From positions 682,001 through 746,000 of the forward strand of contig JADJTQ010000005.1 in the NCBI GenBank assembly GCA_016711125.1: a stretch of DNA of 64,000 bases, in the 5' to 3' direction. The position numbers were made by a program, and so were the translations under genes. Below are positions 41,051 to 50,820 of this stretch, in pieces (the stretch's first letter is position 1; each line of letters opens with the position of its first letter). The DNA is from Saprospiraceae bacterium. Lineage in GTDB: Bacteria; Bacteroidota; Bacteroidia; Chitinophagales; Saprospiraceae. The notes beneath the pieces were generated by a model. That model did no database searches and had not been told where the DNA came from. It was given only the letters and a program-made list of their open reading frames with translations.

Positions 41051-44000
41051 ATGAAAAAGCTATTACAAAATCAGTTTTGCCGTCTGCTCTTACTTTTGAT
41101 GGCCAGTGCTACCATGATACCTCGGCTGATGGCTCAAGGGGTTACTACCTCTACGTTGAGTGGCTCCGTAACCGATGAAGCTGGAGAACCTTTAATTGGA
41201 GCCAATGTTGTGGCCATCCACATACCTTCGGGCACCAGTTATGGTACTTCAACCGATATCGATGGTGCTTTTAATATAGCCAATATGCGGGTTGGTGGTC
41301 CTTACAAGATCACTACATCATACACCGGATATGGAGACAATGTGATCGATGGTCTTGCGCTAAGGCTTGGGGAGGCTCAAAAACGCAACATTGTTCTTCA
41401 GGAGCAAGCGATCGAGCTGATGGGAATTCAGGTGGTATCGACGCGGGGTAGTACCGGACAAAACGCCGGAACCTCTACCCAGGTCAGTGCAGATGAAATT
41501 AATTCTTTGCCAACATTGAATCGAGATTTAAATGATTTTACCCGGCTAACCCCTAAGGCAAGCACTTCGGTGAGCCGAATTTCGTTTGCCGGAGTCAATA
41601 ATCGGTATAATGCTATCTACATTGATGGCGCCGTAAACAATGATGTTTTCGGACTAACTTCTTCTGGTACAAATGGAGGGTCTACAGGAATATCACCAAT
41701 CAGCATCGATGTGATTGATCAGATCCAGGTGGTGCTTTCTCCATACGACGTTAGCCTCGGTGGATTTGCGGGAGGGGGCATCAACGCTGTGACCAAGTCA
41801 GGCACCAACACGATGAGTGGTACCGCTTATCTTTTTGTCAAAAATCAAGATCTGTCTGGAAAGACTCCCGGTAAGTTGTCAGAAAGGACTGGAAATGATC
41901 GAGCAAAGTTGGCTGACTTTAGTGAAAAACTTTATGGATTTTCATTAGGTGGTCCCATTGTAAAAGACAAAGTATTTTTCTTTGCCAATGTTGAATTGCA
42001 AAGGGATGAGACTCCCAGCCCTTTTGATATAGGAACGTATAGGGGTGATGCTGATGCGAATAAACTCAATCAATTAAAGAGCTTCCTCCAAAATAGCTAC
42101 AGCTATGATCCTGGTGATTTTGGCAGTAAATTAAACAAGTTGGACGGTACCAAGATTTTCGGTAAATTGGATTTTAATCTTAGTAATGAACATAAGCTGA
42201 CGGTCAGACATCAGTATACGCAGGGCGCAAGCACCAGCGCATCTGGAAATCGGGCGGATGCTATTTTCTTTTCTAATTCGGGAATCTATTTTCCAAGCAC
42301 CACCCACTCGTTTGCTGCAGAATTGAATTCTCGGTTCAGTAATCGTCTTTCTAATAATTTGATTATTGGCTACACTTCTGTACTTGATGATCGAGACCCG
42401 ATTGGCGGTGACTTTCCTTGGGTGGACATACAAGACGGAAGCGGTCATATATTCCTGGGTACCGAAGAATTTTCTACCGCCAATTTCCTCGATCAAAAGA
42501 TCTTCACGATTACTGACAATTTGAAAATATACAAAGGTGATCACACGATTACCCTAGGAACGCATAATGAATTTTATAACATTCGGAATGTCTTTATTGG
42601 GCAAAACTATGGATCTTACGATTTTGCGTCTGTAGATGCATTTCTGAATAATGAGGCACCTACTGATTATGATCGCTCATACTCTCTGGTAGATGACATT
42701 ACTGGAGATGGGACAGCGGCGGCAGCTGACTTCAAAGCAATGCAGTTGGGTTTTTATGGACAAGATGAATGGTCAGTGAACAATAAACTAACAATTACTG
42801 GCGGTTTGCGCATTGACATACCTATTATTACTTCTGATCCTGTCACTGATCCTACATTCAATAGTAGGACTCTACCTGCTATTCAGGCTAAATATGATAT
42901 TGCCGAAGATATCGAAGGTGGTAAGGCACCTGATGGTCAACTGATGTTTTCTCCCAGGGTTGGATTTAGTTATGACTTCAACCGTGATAACCGAACGGTA
43001 CTGAGAGGTGGCTTAGGGATTTTCACTTCCAGAATTCCTTTTGTCTGGCCGGGGGCCATGTTTAACAACAATGGTCTGGCCATAGGTTTTGCCGGTGCGG
43101 CCCCCAATGGATTTCAGGCCGATATCAATAATCAATATACCAATCCAGACTTCAGCATTCCTTCTGGACAGGTCGATATTTTTGTAAAAGACTTCAAATA
43201 TCCTCAAGTGTTTCGCACCAATCTGGCCTTAGATAAGATTATCGATTCGGGTTGGAAATTTACTGTCGAGGGAGTTTATACCAAAACCCTCAATAATGTT
43301 AACTATATAAATGTAAACTCAGACCCAACTCCCTCATTTAATTGGGCGGGTAAGGACAATCGTCCTGTTTTTTCGCGAAGCAGCATCGATCGAACGTATA
43401 GTGCGATTTATGTTGGTAACAATACCAATGAGGGATATACCTACAATCTTTCAGGTATGATATCGAAAGAATGGCACTCGGGTTTAAATCTATTATTGGC
43501 TTATACCTATGGCGATGCAGAAGCAGTTAATGAAGGTACCTCATCGCAAAACTCATCGCAATGGAGAGGTCAAGTCAGCATTGACGGGCGCAACAGTCCC
43601 GTATTAGGTAGATCAGACTATAGCCTTGGTTCGAGACTAATCAGTGCCGTGTCTTATAAGTTGAAGTGGAATCAATCAGGAACGACCTCCACCACATTTT
43701 CTTTATTTTACGAAGGACAATCAGGTAATGCATTTTCCTACGTGATTGGAGGATCAGGCGGCCGTAATGTAAACAATGAGACTGGAAGCACCAGTCGTAA
43801 TAGGTCGTTGGTTTATGTTCCCGCTGCCCAGAGTGATATTGTTTTAGTAGAAAAAAATGGATTGTCACCAGCTCAGCAATGGAGCCTGCTTGATGCTTTT
43901 ATCGAAGATGACCCCAACTTGAGGGACAAGCGCGGCGGTTATGCGGATAAAAATGGATCAAGAGCTCCATTTGTCAGCCAGTGGGACTTTGCCATTCGTC

Positions 44001-44275
44001 AGGATTTTGGGTTAAGCACCGGAAATAGTGTTCATCGCTTTCAATTTTCACTGGATATTGAGAATTTTGCAAACTTATTGGGTAAAAACCTGGGTACCAT
44101 CTATACGGTAGTTGGAGACTTCAATAATTCCGACCTCTATCAATATGAGGGTTTGGACGGTCAAACTCCACGATTTAGCTTCACCAATGACCGGCTCGGC
44201 AAAGAAAAATATGACATCTCCAGTTTTTCGTCACGTTACCGTATGCGAGTAGGGATTCGCTATATTTTTAACTAG
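41051..44275 (+). CDS. Oar-like TonB-dependent outer membrane receptor
   Basis: An intact 1,074-residue protein. A signal peptide ending PRLMAQ is followed by a carboxypeptidase-regulatory-like domain (TLSGSVTDEAGEPLIGANVV). A plug follows (NRYNAIYIDGAVNNDVFG, then SPYDVSLGGFAGGGINAVTK, and SGTNTMSGTAYLF), then a large barrel ending RMRVGIRYIFN with a terminal aromatic-Asn. The GGGINAVTKSGTN turn is typical of Oar-like receptors rather than SusC. No SusD gene is adjacent. The ligand is unknown. A strong terminator follows 20 bases downstream. Confidence 0.9.
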   Translation: MKKLLQNQFCRLLLLLMASATMIPRLMAQGVTTSTLSGSVTDEAGEPLIGANVVAIHIPSGTSYGTSTDIDGAFNIANMRVGGPYKITTSYTGYGDNVIDGLALRLGEAQKRNIVLQEQAIELMGIQVVSTRGSTGQNAGTSTQVSADEINSLPTLNRDLNDFTRLTPKASTSVSRISFAGVNNRYNAIYIDGAVNNDVFGLTSSGTNGGSTGISPISIDVIDQIQVVLSPYDVSLGGFAGGGINAVTKSGTNTMSGTAYLFVKNQDLSGKTPGKLSERTGNDRAKLADFSEKLYGFSLGGPIVKDKVFFFANVELQRDETPSPFDIGTYRGDADANKLNQLKSFLQNSYSYDPGDFGSKLNKLDGTKIFGKLDFNLSNEHKLTVRHQYTQGASTSASGNRADAIFFSNSGIYFPSTTHSFAAELNSRFSNRLSNNLIIGYTSVLDDRDPIGGDFPWVDIQDGSGHIFLGTEEFSTANFLDQKIFTITDNLKIYKGDHTITLGTHNEFYNIRNVFIGQNYGSYDFASVDAFLNNEAPTDYDRSYSLVDDITGDGTAAAADFKAMQLGFYGQDEWSVNNKLTITGGLRIDIPIITSDPVTDPTFNSRTLPAIQAKYDIAEDIEGGKAPDGQLMFSPRVGFSYDFNRDNRTVLRGGLGIFTSRIPFVWPGAMFNNNGLAIGFAGAAPNGFQADINNQYTNPDFSIPSGQVDIFVKDFKYPQVFRTNLALDKIIDSGWKFTVEGVYTKTLNNVNYINVNSDPTPSFNWAGKDNRPVFSRSSIDRTYSAIYVGNNTNEGYTYNLSGMISKEWHSGLNLLLAYTYGDAEAVNEGTSSQNSSQWRGQVSIDGRNSPVLGRSDYSLGSRLISAVSYKLKWNQSGTTSTTFSLFYEGQSGNAFSYVIGGSGGRNVNNETGSTSRNRSLVYVPAAQSDIVLVEKNGLSPAQQWSLLDAFIEDDPNLRDKRGGYADKNGSRAPFVSQWDFAIRQDFGLSTGNSVHRFQFSLDIENFANLLGKNLGTIYTVVGDFNNSDLYQYEGLDGQTPRFSFTNDRLGKEKYDISSFSSRYRMRVGIRYIFN

Positions 44276-44294
44276 AAATATTTAGAACAAGCTC

Positions 44295-44325
44295 AAAAGC
44301 CGTCTAGAAAGACGGCCTTTTGTTT
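44295..44325. terminator. Rho-independent terminator after the TonB receptor gene
   Basis: GCCGTCT (44299-44305) pairs with AGACGGC (44310-44316) around AGAA, flanked by AAAA upstream and CTTTTGTTT downstream. It lies 20 bases after the stop at 44275. Confidence 0.88.
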
Positions 44326-44544
44326 CGCGACTACCCTGCCGCACATTCTGTACAAAATCGATAATATGATGGTATTTACCTGCCAGAATAATCCTGAATC
44401 GGGCAATCAACAATCCCTTTGTCTTGCCGGTCTAAAAAAGGCTACAGCGCAGGGAGGAATGCCAAGTCCCAGTGTATTCTATTTTAATAGGCATTTTTAA
44501 TGGATTATATTCGTTATGCGAATAGCTAAAGCTGTCCATTTTAG

Positions 44545-45332
44545 ATGAAAACAACCGGTAAAATTGGCATTACCCTTTCAGGGGGGGGTGCCCGGGGTAT
44601 TGCTCACATCGGAGTATTACAGGCATTGGAAGATAGTCACATTTATCCCGACGTGATTTGTGGTACCTCAGCAGGGGCCATCATTGGAGTACTCTATGCT
44701 CATGGGTTTAGTCCCGCAGAGATCAAAGTCATTTCGGAACAAAGCAATATTTACAAACTTTTCAGACTTGTATTACCAAAACGAGGCCTGAGTAGCCAGG
44801 ACTATATCTACAAACAACTCAAACAGCTCATTCCTGAAAACAATTTTGAAAGTCTTCAAAAAAATTCTACGTCGGAGTGACTAATCTAAACGCTGGCAAA
44901 CATGAGATTTTTAACCATGGTCCGCTCCATGAGTTGGTGATCGCTTCTTCAGCCATACCAGGGATCTTTCAACCGGTCGAAATTGATGGAAACTACTATG
45001 TTGACGGTGGCGTAATGAATAATATGCCTGCTGACCCAATACGTAACCAATGCGATTTTCTCATCGCCAGTAATGTTGTGACCAAGGTCGAAAAATCCAA
45101 TAATGAGCTTAGTGGATTGAAGAGCATCCTTGCCAGAGTGTTTGAGATCAGCTTGTGGTATCGATCTCGTCTTAATTACGATGCTTGTGATATGATCATC
45201 GAACCCCTTGGATTACATAACTATCACATCTTTAACTTCAGTAAATCCAAGGAGATTTATGAATTGGGATATTATGCCGCTATGGATCAAATCGAGCGGC
45301 TCCAAGAAGAAATCGCTGGAGTAAGGCACTAA
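44545..45332 (+). CDS. Patatin-like phospholipase (homopolymer frameshift)
   Basis: About 262 residues after repair. The oxyanion hole is LSGGGARGIAHIG, the nucleophile is Ser42 in GTSAGAIIG, and the dyad aspartate is in YYVDGGVMNN. As written, the first frame ends at 44880 after LQKNSTSE. Adding one A to the A6 run near 44861 reads LQKKFYVGVTNLNAGKHEIF and continues to 45332. The family hydrolyses phospholipid acyl chains. There is no signal peptide, so it is probably cytoplasmic or membrane-associated. It converges on the phosphoribosyltransferase. Confidence 0.88.
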
Positions 45333-45350
45333 TTCCGGTATTAGGGAGTC

Positions 45351-45845
45351 CTAATCCAGATGGACCGCCATCTCGTCAAATCCCTTTAGTTGGACATTAA
45401 TATGATCTTTAAGAGTTGTGGCCAATGATAGTCCGACGTAATCAACTTTGATGGGGAAGGATTTGTGAGTTCGGTCGACTAGTACGGCTGCTTCGATCTT
45501 CTTAGGTAATACGTCCATTAATGGTTTTAGGGCAAAAAAGATGGTGCGACCCGTATTGGGCACATCATCAATAATAAGGATAGATTGGTTCTTGATCTCT
45601 TTTGGAGACAGATCTATTGTAATCGGTTCTGCAAGAGGAGCCGCCGGATTAAGAGTAAGGTGACTTAAGACAAACTTAATCTTGGATATCTTTTGTAGTT
45701 CCTTATGTAGGAGTTTGGCAAAATTCATCCCGTTGTTATTGATTCCAGCCAATATGATCTGTTTCTCATTGTAGTTGTTTTCAAGTATCTCAAATGACAA
45801 TCGCCTGATTTTTTGCTTGATCTGACTTTGGTTTAGTATTTTCAT
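45351..45845 (-). CDS. Phosphoribosyltransferase-family protein (PyrR-like)
   Basis: From the ATG at 45845 (MKILNQSQIKQKIRRLSFEI) it has 164 residues. It carries the PRPP-binding motif SILIIDDVPNTGRT and a late VLVDRTHKSFPIKVDYVGLS, the arrangement of PyrR and related type I phosphoribosyltransferases. An upstream ATG at 45935 would add 30 residues with no family match. The reaction may be uracil or hypoxanthine ribosylation, or a regulatory role. Nothing here distinguishes them. It diverges from the Fe-S cluster genes. Confidence 0.8.
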   Translation of the reverse strand: MKILNQSQIKQKIRRLSFEILENNYNEKQIILAGINNNGMNFAKLLHKELQKISKIKFVLSHLTLNPAAPLAEPITIDLSPKEIKNQSILIIDDVPNTGRTIFFALKPLMDVLPKKIEAAVLVDRTHKSFPIKVDYVGLSLATTLKDHINVQLKGFDEMAVHLD

Positions 45846-45953
45846 ATCCTTGTAGGCCTGGTGTCGGGTCTTAATAATTTTAATTAAAATCAAAAATTTT
45901 ACGGGGCTTAAACTACAAGCATCAAAGTTAGCCATTTACAAAATAGGTCTTAC

Positions 45954-47312
45954 ATGAGTATTGAACAAATCTTGTTTCTGCTACTGCTACTGGTCGTTGG
46001 TCTCAAAGCCTACCGGTCTTACAGCGAGATTTGGGCCAAGATTCAGTTAGGTAAGCCGTATGATGGATCCCCGGATCAAAGTAAAAGGTGGAAGAATGTT
46101 CTGTTGGTCGCTTTTGGGCAAAAGAAGATGTTTAAGAATCTCCTTCCTGCTATTTTCCATTTGACAATTTATGTTGCTTTTATGATGACCCAAATCGAAC
46201 TTATCGAGATTGTGATCGATGGAGTTTCTGGTCATCACCGTACTTTTGCTTCTGGTCTTGGCTGGTTTTATCCGATGATCATCAATCTGATCGAGTGCCT
46301 GTCGATTTTAGCTTTTATTGCTACGGTCATTTTTCTTTGGCGACGAAATGTCCTTAAAATAAGTCGATTTGAAAAAGCGGAGATGGTCGGTTGGCCTAAA
46401 AGGGATGCTAATTTGATTCTTTTAGGTGAAATCCTTCTCATCATTGGGGTTTTTACCATGAATGGGGCAGACACTCAATTGCAAACCCTTGGAGTCGCGC
46501 ATTATCCTGACACGGGCAAGTTATTGATCAGCAGTTCTATTGGAGATACCCTGTTTTCTGGCCTTGATCTCAAAACTCTCATTTTTCTGGAAAGATCTGG
46601 ATGGTGGCTTCACCTGACAATGGTATTTGGTTTTCTTCTTTATTTGCCGGTCTCTAAACATCTTCATATTCTACTTGCTTTTCCTAATACGTATTGGGCA
46701 AGACAAAAACCACCCGGCACCATGCAAAATATGCCTGAAGTGATGGAGGCAGTGAAATCTATGCTGGGTCTGGCTCCTGAAGCCGCTCCCATGACATCGG
46801 CTGAAATCCCTGAATTTGGAGCTAAGGATGTTACAGCTCTGACCTGGAAAAATATATTGGATGCCTATACCTGCACAGAATGTGGAAGATGTACTGCGGT
46901 TTGCCCAGCCAACATAACCGGAAAGAAACTGTCACCTCGCAAAGTGATCATGGATGTTAGAGACAGGGCGGATGAAGTCAGAGAGAAGTTACGCTCGGCT
47001 AATAGTAACTGGATCAAGGAGGAATTACGAGGTACCGATGTACAACTTAATAAGGATAATTTTGAAGATGGTCAGTCTTTATTCGACCGAATTACTCGCG
47101 AGGAATTATATGCGTGTACGAGCTGTAACGCCTGTGTTGAAGCATGTCCCGTTTTGATCAACCCACTGGAAGTGATTCTTGAGATGCGGCGCTACGATAT
47201 ACTGACTTTGGCAGGAGGACCTCAGGATTGGCTTCCCATGTTTAATAGCCTTGAAAATAGTGGTTCCGTTTGGCAGGTATCAGCCGCCCGGGATGCCTGG
47301 ATCGACCGCTAA
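45954..47312 (+). CDS. Membrane-bound (Fe-S)-binding oxidoreductase subunit
   Basis: An intact 452-residue protein. The N-terminal 270 residues have about five hydrophobic segments, some with His, resembling a quinone-side cytochrome subunit. Two ferredoxin-like clusters follow: CTECGRCTAVCPANITGKKL and CTSCNACVEACPVLINPLEV. This is the HdrC/E-like half of a heterodisulfide reductase-type complex. The partner CCG protein starts nine bases downstream. Electron transfer between a cytoplasmic donor and the quinone pool is inferred. The specific donor is unknown. Confidence 0.86.
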   Translation: MSIEQILFLLLLLVVGLKAYRSYSEIWAKIQLGKPYDGSPDQSKRWKNVLLVAFGQKKMFKNLLPAIFHLTIYVAFMMTQIELIEIVIDGVSGHHRTFASGLGWFYPMIINLIECLSILAFIATVIFLWRRNVLKISRFEKAEMVGWPKRDANLILLGEILLIIGVFTMNGADTQLQTLGVAHYPDTGKLLISSSIGDTLFSGLDLKTLIFLERSGWWLHLTMVFGFLLYLPVSKHLHILLAFPNTYWARQKPPGTMQNMPEVMEAVKSMLGLAPEAAPMTSAEIPEFGAKDVTALTWKNILDAYTCTECGRCTAVCPANITGKKLSPRKVIMDVRDRADEVREKLRSANSNWIKEELRGTDVQLNKDNFEDGQSLFDRITREELYACTSCNACVEACPVLINPLEVILEMRRYDILTLAGGPQDWLPMFNSLENSGSVWQVSAARDAWIDR

Positions 47313-47321
47313 TAAAATGGA

Positions 47322-48110
47322 ATGATGGATAAGAAAGTACCCTTGATGGCAGATGTGGCTGGACAGAGTGATCGTCCGGAAATACTTTTTTGGGTCGGAT
47401 GTGCCGGTAGTTTTGATCCTCGTGCCCAGAAGGTCACCAAAGCATTTGTCCAAATCTTAAATGCCAGTAAAATTTCATATGCAGTTTTAGGAAAGGAGGA
47501 ACAATGTACTGGAGATCCGGCGAGGAGAGCAGGAAATGAGTTTCTTTTTCAAATGTTGGCGCTGCAAAATATCCAAACCCTCAACACTCATAATGTCAGT
47601 AAGATTGTAACCACCTGCCCGCATTGTTTTAATGTTTTGAAAAATGACTATCCAGCGTTAGGTGGGCATTATGAGGTCATCCACCATACCCAGCTTATCC
47701 AGAGTCTTCTTGACGATGGTCGTCTAAAAATTGCAGGGGGAAGCTTTACAGGAAAAAAAATTACTTATCACGACTCTTGTTATCTTGGCAGAGCAAATGG
47801 TGTCTATGAAGCACCCCGGGAAATCTTAAGTCAGATTGAGGGTGATTTGGTTGAGATGGAACGTAATCGCACTAACGGACTTTGTTGCGGAGCTGGGGGT
47901 GCTCAGATGTTTAAGGAAGATGAGCCCGGTCAAAAACGCATCAACATAGAACGCACAGAAGAAGCCCTAAAAACCAATCCTGATATCATAGCAGTCAATT
48001 GTCCTTTTTGTTTAACCATGTTGACCGATGGTATGACGGCTAGCAACAAAAGTGAAGAAATTATGGTTTTGGATTTATCAGAGCTTATTATTCAATCGAT
48101 TAAAGCATGA
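47322..48110 (+). CDS. CCG-domain (Fe-S)-binding oxidoreductase subunit
   Basis: An intact 262-residue protein with two cysteine-rich CCG-type regions. The first is WVGCAGSFDPRAQKVT with CTGDPARRAGNEFLF and TTCPHCFNVLKNDYP. The second is YHDSCYLGRANGVYEAPRE with GLCCGAGGAQMFKE and NCPFCLTMLTDG. This matches HdrB/GlpC/LutA-type subunits that bind non-cubane or cubane clusters. It follows its membrane partner by nine bases and overlaps the next gene as ATGA. The three genes form one operon. Confidence 0.88.
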   Translation: MMDKKVPLMADVAGQSDRPEILFWVGCAGSFDPRAQKVTKAFVQILNASKISYAVLGKEEQCTGDPARRAGNEFLFQMLALQNIQTLNTHNVSKIVTTCPHCFNVLKNDYPALGGHYEVIHHTQLIQSLLDDGRLKIAGGSFTGKKITYHDSCYLGRANGVYEAPREILSQIEGDLVEMERNRTNGLCCGAGGAQMFKEDEPGQKRINIERTEEALKTNPDIIAVNCPFCLTMLTDGMTASNKSEEIMVLDLSELIIQSIKA

Positions 48111-48588
48111 AAGTTAATTTCGAAAACTCAGCCCAACCGCTCGTATTTGGATATACCAAAGTGACGAAGCGATTCCTAAAATTAAGTTATCTGAGCTTAG
48201 TCATGATCTGGATCAATTTATAGATTCTTGGTCTGCCCATCAACAACCACTGGCTGCCTCTGGTACAATTTTGCATGATCGATTCATTATTCTGATGGTC
48301 GATGAGCAACTAAATGCAGCAAGTGGCTGCTCGATTGATAGCTCTGTGAGCTTTATACGGGCTATCGAAAAGAAATATCAGTTAAATCTGTTTGATAGAT
48401 TCACTTTTTCTTATGAAAAGGATGGTGAGATTTATACAGTACCTAAGGCCAGATTTGTCGAACTCTACAAGTCAGGTGAGATCAATGAATCAACGATGGT
48501 CTTTGACAATCTTATCCGAACTAAAGTAGATCTTGAAACATCGTGGCTTAAACCTTTGGGCAAGAGTTGGTTACGTAGATTTGTGTAA
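48107..48588 (+). CDS. Small conserved Bacteroidota protein often labelled ABC transporter ATPase (frameshifted)
   Basis: The ATG at 48107 overlaps the previous TGA. After a one-base break near 48140 the frame reads RIWIYQSDEAIPKIKLSELS, FIDSWSAHQQPLAASGTILH, DEQLNAASGCSIDSSVSFIR and TSWLKPLGKSWLRRFV, about 160 residues. The ASGCSIDSSV motif is the hallmark. Databases often carry the name ABC transporter ATPase for this family, but no Walker motif is present and the name is not supported. Its place behind the Fe-S subunits is conserved in my recollection, which hints at a role in that operon. Confidence 0.72.
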
Positions 48589-48591
48589 GTG

Positions 48592-49056
48592 TCATATGAT
48601 ATTGATGATTTTATTGTCAAAGGGGTTGAGTGCGGTACCAATCACGTCTGCCTCTACTTCTAACCGGTATTCTGATTTGACCGCTTTGATCGACTTGGCA
48701 GCTTTGACTAAACCTCTAAGCAGAAAGTTCTTTCCTTCCAGTTCATCCATCCTCGATCGAATAATTTCAAATGGCAATTCAAATGCATAAGCTACTGGTT
48801 GGTTAGCTGGTACATCAATAAGCATGGGAACATCCATCTCGGCCAGGAGATATTCGTCAGTAAGTTTCGACTTTCTGCGACCCCGAATGTATTTTTCGAC
48901 TAATTTGAAACGGAACGAGGTGACTGTTTGAGCGTTCATCGAGGATAACCTCACGGTACCTTTAATAGACCCTTCCTGGTGTTTGATTTCTTCGGGCAAT
49001 AGCAGTTCGACCTTGACCCCCTCAATACCTAACCATTTTTTTACTCTGTTTAGCAT
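48592..49056 (-). CDS. Spo0M/arrestin-like protein
   Basis: An intact 154-residue protein. KKWLGIEGVKVELLLPEEIK, GSIKGTVRLSSMNAQTVTSF and FELPFEIIRSRMDELEGK give the beta-sandwich pattern of Spo0M family proteins, which have an arrestin-like fold. In Bacillus Spo0M affects sporulation, but this organism is unlikely to sporulate, so the role here is unknown. There is no signal peptide. It ends three bases from the stop of the convergent Fe-S operon. Confidence 0.7.
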   Translation of the reverse strand: MLNRVKKWLGIEGVKVELLLPEEIKHQEGSIKGTVRLSSMNAQTVTSFRFKLVEKYIRGRRKSKLTDEYLLAEMDVPMLIDVPANQPVAYAFELPFEIIRSRMDELEGKNFLLRGLVKAAKSIKAVKSEYRLEVEADVIGTALNPFDNKIINII

Positions 49057-49163
49057 CGTACGATTTAGCTTTTATCTAATAAAGACATTCCTATCGGTCA
49101 AGTCGTTCCTGCAAATCGACGAATGATTAAAATCAAACGATTGTTGTTCAGGGTCAAGTCCAC

Positions 49164-49667
49164 TTATTGCTCCGATCCAGGTTTTGACTTACTCAATAGT
49201 TCGAGCATCTCTTCATCGGTTTTTCCAAGATTATCAAGTAGAAACTGGGCATCATCATTAAAATCAGAATCAGGGTAGGAGGTTAGAAAGCTCTGATAGA
49301 GCTCCCGCGCCTTGTCATGATCCTTCATGTCTTCATCACACATGAAAGCGTGTAAAAACAGGGATTTGGCAGCCAGATCGGTACCCTTGTTATTCTCATA
49401 TAGTTCTTTAAAGATCGATTCAGCGGTTTGAAAGTCCCTGGCAGCTCTTGCCGTTTCCCCTGCCTTCCACAAGAAATCAAGCCGCTTCTCATCCCTGGTT
49501 TTTGATGCCATATCTTGATATAGGGCAAGCAATTCCTGGAGAATTTGCTGACTGGGTTGCTCAGCAAGTTTCGCCTCAAGGTTTGCTATTTCTTGCAGCG
49601 TTTTGGCAGATTCCGAATTGCAGGCAATCAGGCAAGAGATTAAAATTATAAAACAAAGTTTATGCAT
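49164..49667 (-). CDS. TPR-repeat lipoprotein
   Basis: A 167-residue protein. MHKLCFIILISCLIAC is a lipoprotein signal with the lipobox LIAC. The mature part is helical, with TPR-like units (GETARAARDFQTAESIFKEL and KSLFLHAFMCDEDMKDHDKA, then ARELYQSFLTSYPDSDFNDD). This resembles outer membrane assembly or scaffold lipoproteins. No enzyme motif is seen, and no partner gene is adjacent. Confidence 0.72.
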   Translation of the reverse strand: MHKLCFIILISCLIACNSESAKTLQEIANLEAKLAEQPSQQILQELLALYQDMASKTRDEKRLDFLWKAGETARAARDFQTAESIFKELYENNKGTDLAAKSLFLHAFMCDEDMKDHDKARELYQSFLTSYPDSDFNDDAQFLLDNLGKTDEEMLELLSKSKPGSEQ

Positions 49668-49747
49668 ATTTGGCTGATTTTATTTAAGGCGCCTAAATTT
49701 ATCCATATTTTAACGAATCTGTACATATGTGTAGTAAATACGGTCAT

Positions 49748-50702
49748 ATGAAATACTTGAGATTAGTCGTGATCATTGCCACTTTGCCCATTTGCCTACA
49801 TGCGCAAATTAAGATTAATAGCCCTTATCAGAAAAAACAAGAGAAAGACAAAACCTACATTCCAGATGAAGGGCAAGAAACTCAAAGTCCTCCGGGTTCC
49901 AGTCCTGCTGGTGACGACATAGCCATGGTCAAAGCAATGGTGAGTGACCTCTTCCTGGCCATGAATCAAAGTGATGCCAACAAAATAAAATCATTATTTG
50001 CTCCTGAGGGCCGTTTGATGAGCACTGATGCCACTGGCAAAATCAACATATTGAGTGTGGACCAGTTTGCTCAGATGATAGGTCAGGCGGTCAAGGGATC
50101 ACTTGAGGAACGTGTCACAGAGATGGAAGTCAAAATCGATGCTAATCTTGCTACGGTTTGGGCTGAGTACGATTTTTTACCACAATCGTGCCCTTCAGCA
50201 TTGTGGAGTCGATGCTTTTCAATTCTATAAAAGCACATCTGGATGGAAGATCGTTCAGATTTCCGATACCAGGAGAAACGATTGCTCCCCAGGAGGTAAA
50301 GCCGGAGCTATCAATACCCTAATGGATGGATGGCATGCCGCTGCCTCGAAAGCAGATGCTAAGAAGTATTTTGACCTTTTGAGTGCCGACGGATTTTATT
50401 TAGGTACCGATGCAAGTGAAAGTTGGAATAAATCCGCTTTCTATCAATTTGCAAAGCCATTTTTTGACAAAGGTAACGCCTGGAAGTTTACCGCGAAAGA
50501 TCGAAAAGTCTACTTTTCCGATGATCAGGAAATTGCTTGGTTTAATGAGCTTCTCGATACCTGGATGGGCACCTGCCGGGGATCCGGGGTATTAAAAAAG
50601 CAGTCTGACGGATCTTGGAAGATCATGCAGTATAGTCTTGCCATTTTGGTACCCAATGACCTGATACAGGATTATCTTAAACTCGTGGAAAGTAAGAAAT
50701 AG
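49748..50702 (+). CDS. Secreted protein with two NTF2/SnoaL-like domains in tandem (frameshifted)
   Basis: The chosen start is 49748 (MKYLRLVVIIATLPICLHAQ, signal peptide), not the ATG seven codons upstream. A T6 run near 50171 causes the break; repaired, it reads AEYDFYHNRALQHCGVDAFQ. The first domain (VKAMVSDLFLAMNQSDANKI to WKIVQISDTRR) and the second (INTLMDGWHAAASKADAKKY to GSWKIMQYSLAILVP) are both NTF2-like, joined by a short linker. These cone-shaped folds bind small molecules or act in stress responses. No catalytic residues are recognised. It ends in TAG against a repeat array. Confidence 0.7.
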
Positions 50703-50820
50703 GAAGCCGGAAGTCGGAAGCCCGAAGCTGGAAGCCGGGAGGCCGCAGTTGACAGTTGGCAGTCAGGTAGTTGGCAGTAGGCAGTTGAACTGAAGACTAA
50801 AGACTGAGAATTGAGTACTG
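50703..50820. repeat. Degenerate short-word repeat array between convergent genes
   Basis: The 118 bases between the two stops are almost wholly words of 6-10 bases: GGAAGCCGGAAGTCGG and variants, then CAGTTGGCAGTCAGG and GTTGGCAGTAGGCAG, then ACTGAAGACTAAAGACTGAG. It begins at the first base after the TAG stop at 50702. No coding use is seen. Confidence 0.8.

Noticed and set aside
45340..45355. ATTAGG-GAGT-CCTAAT hairpin as terminator between patatin and phosphoribosyltransferase genes
   Set aside because: The arms are only six bases and AT-rich, with no T tract on either side; part lies inside the coding end.
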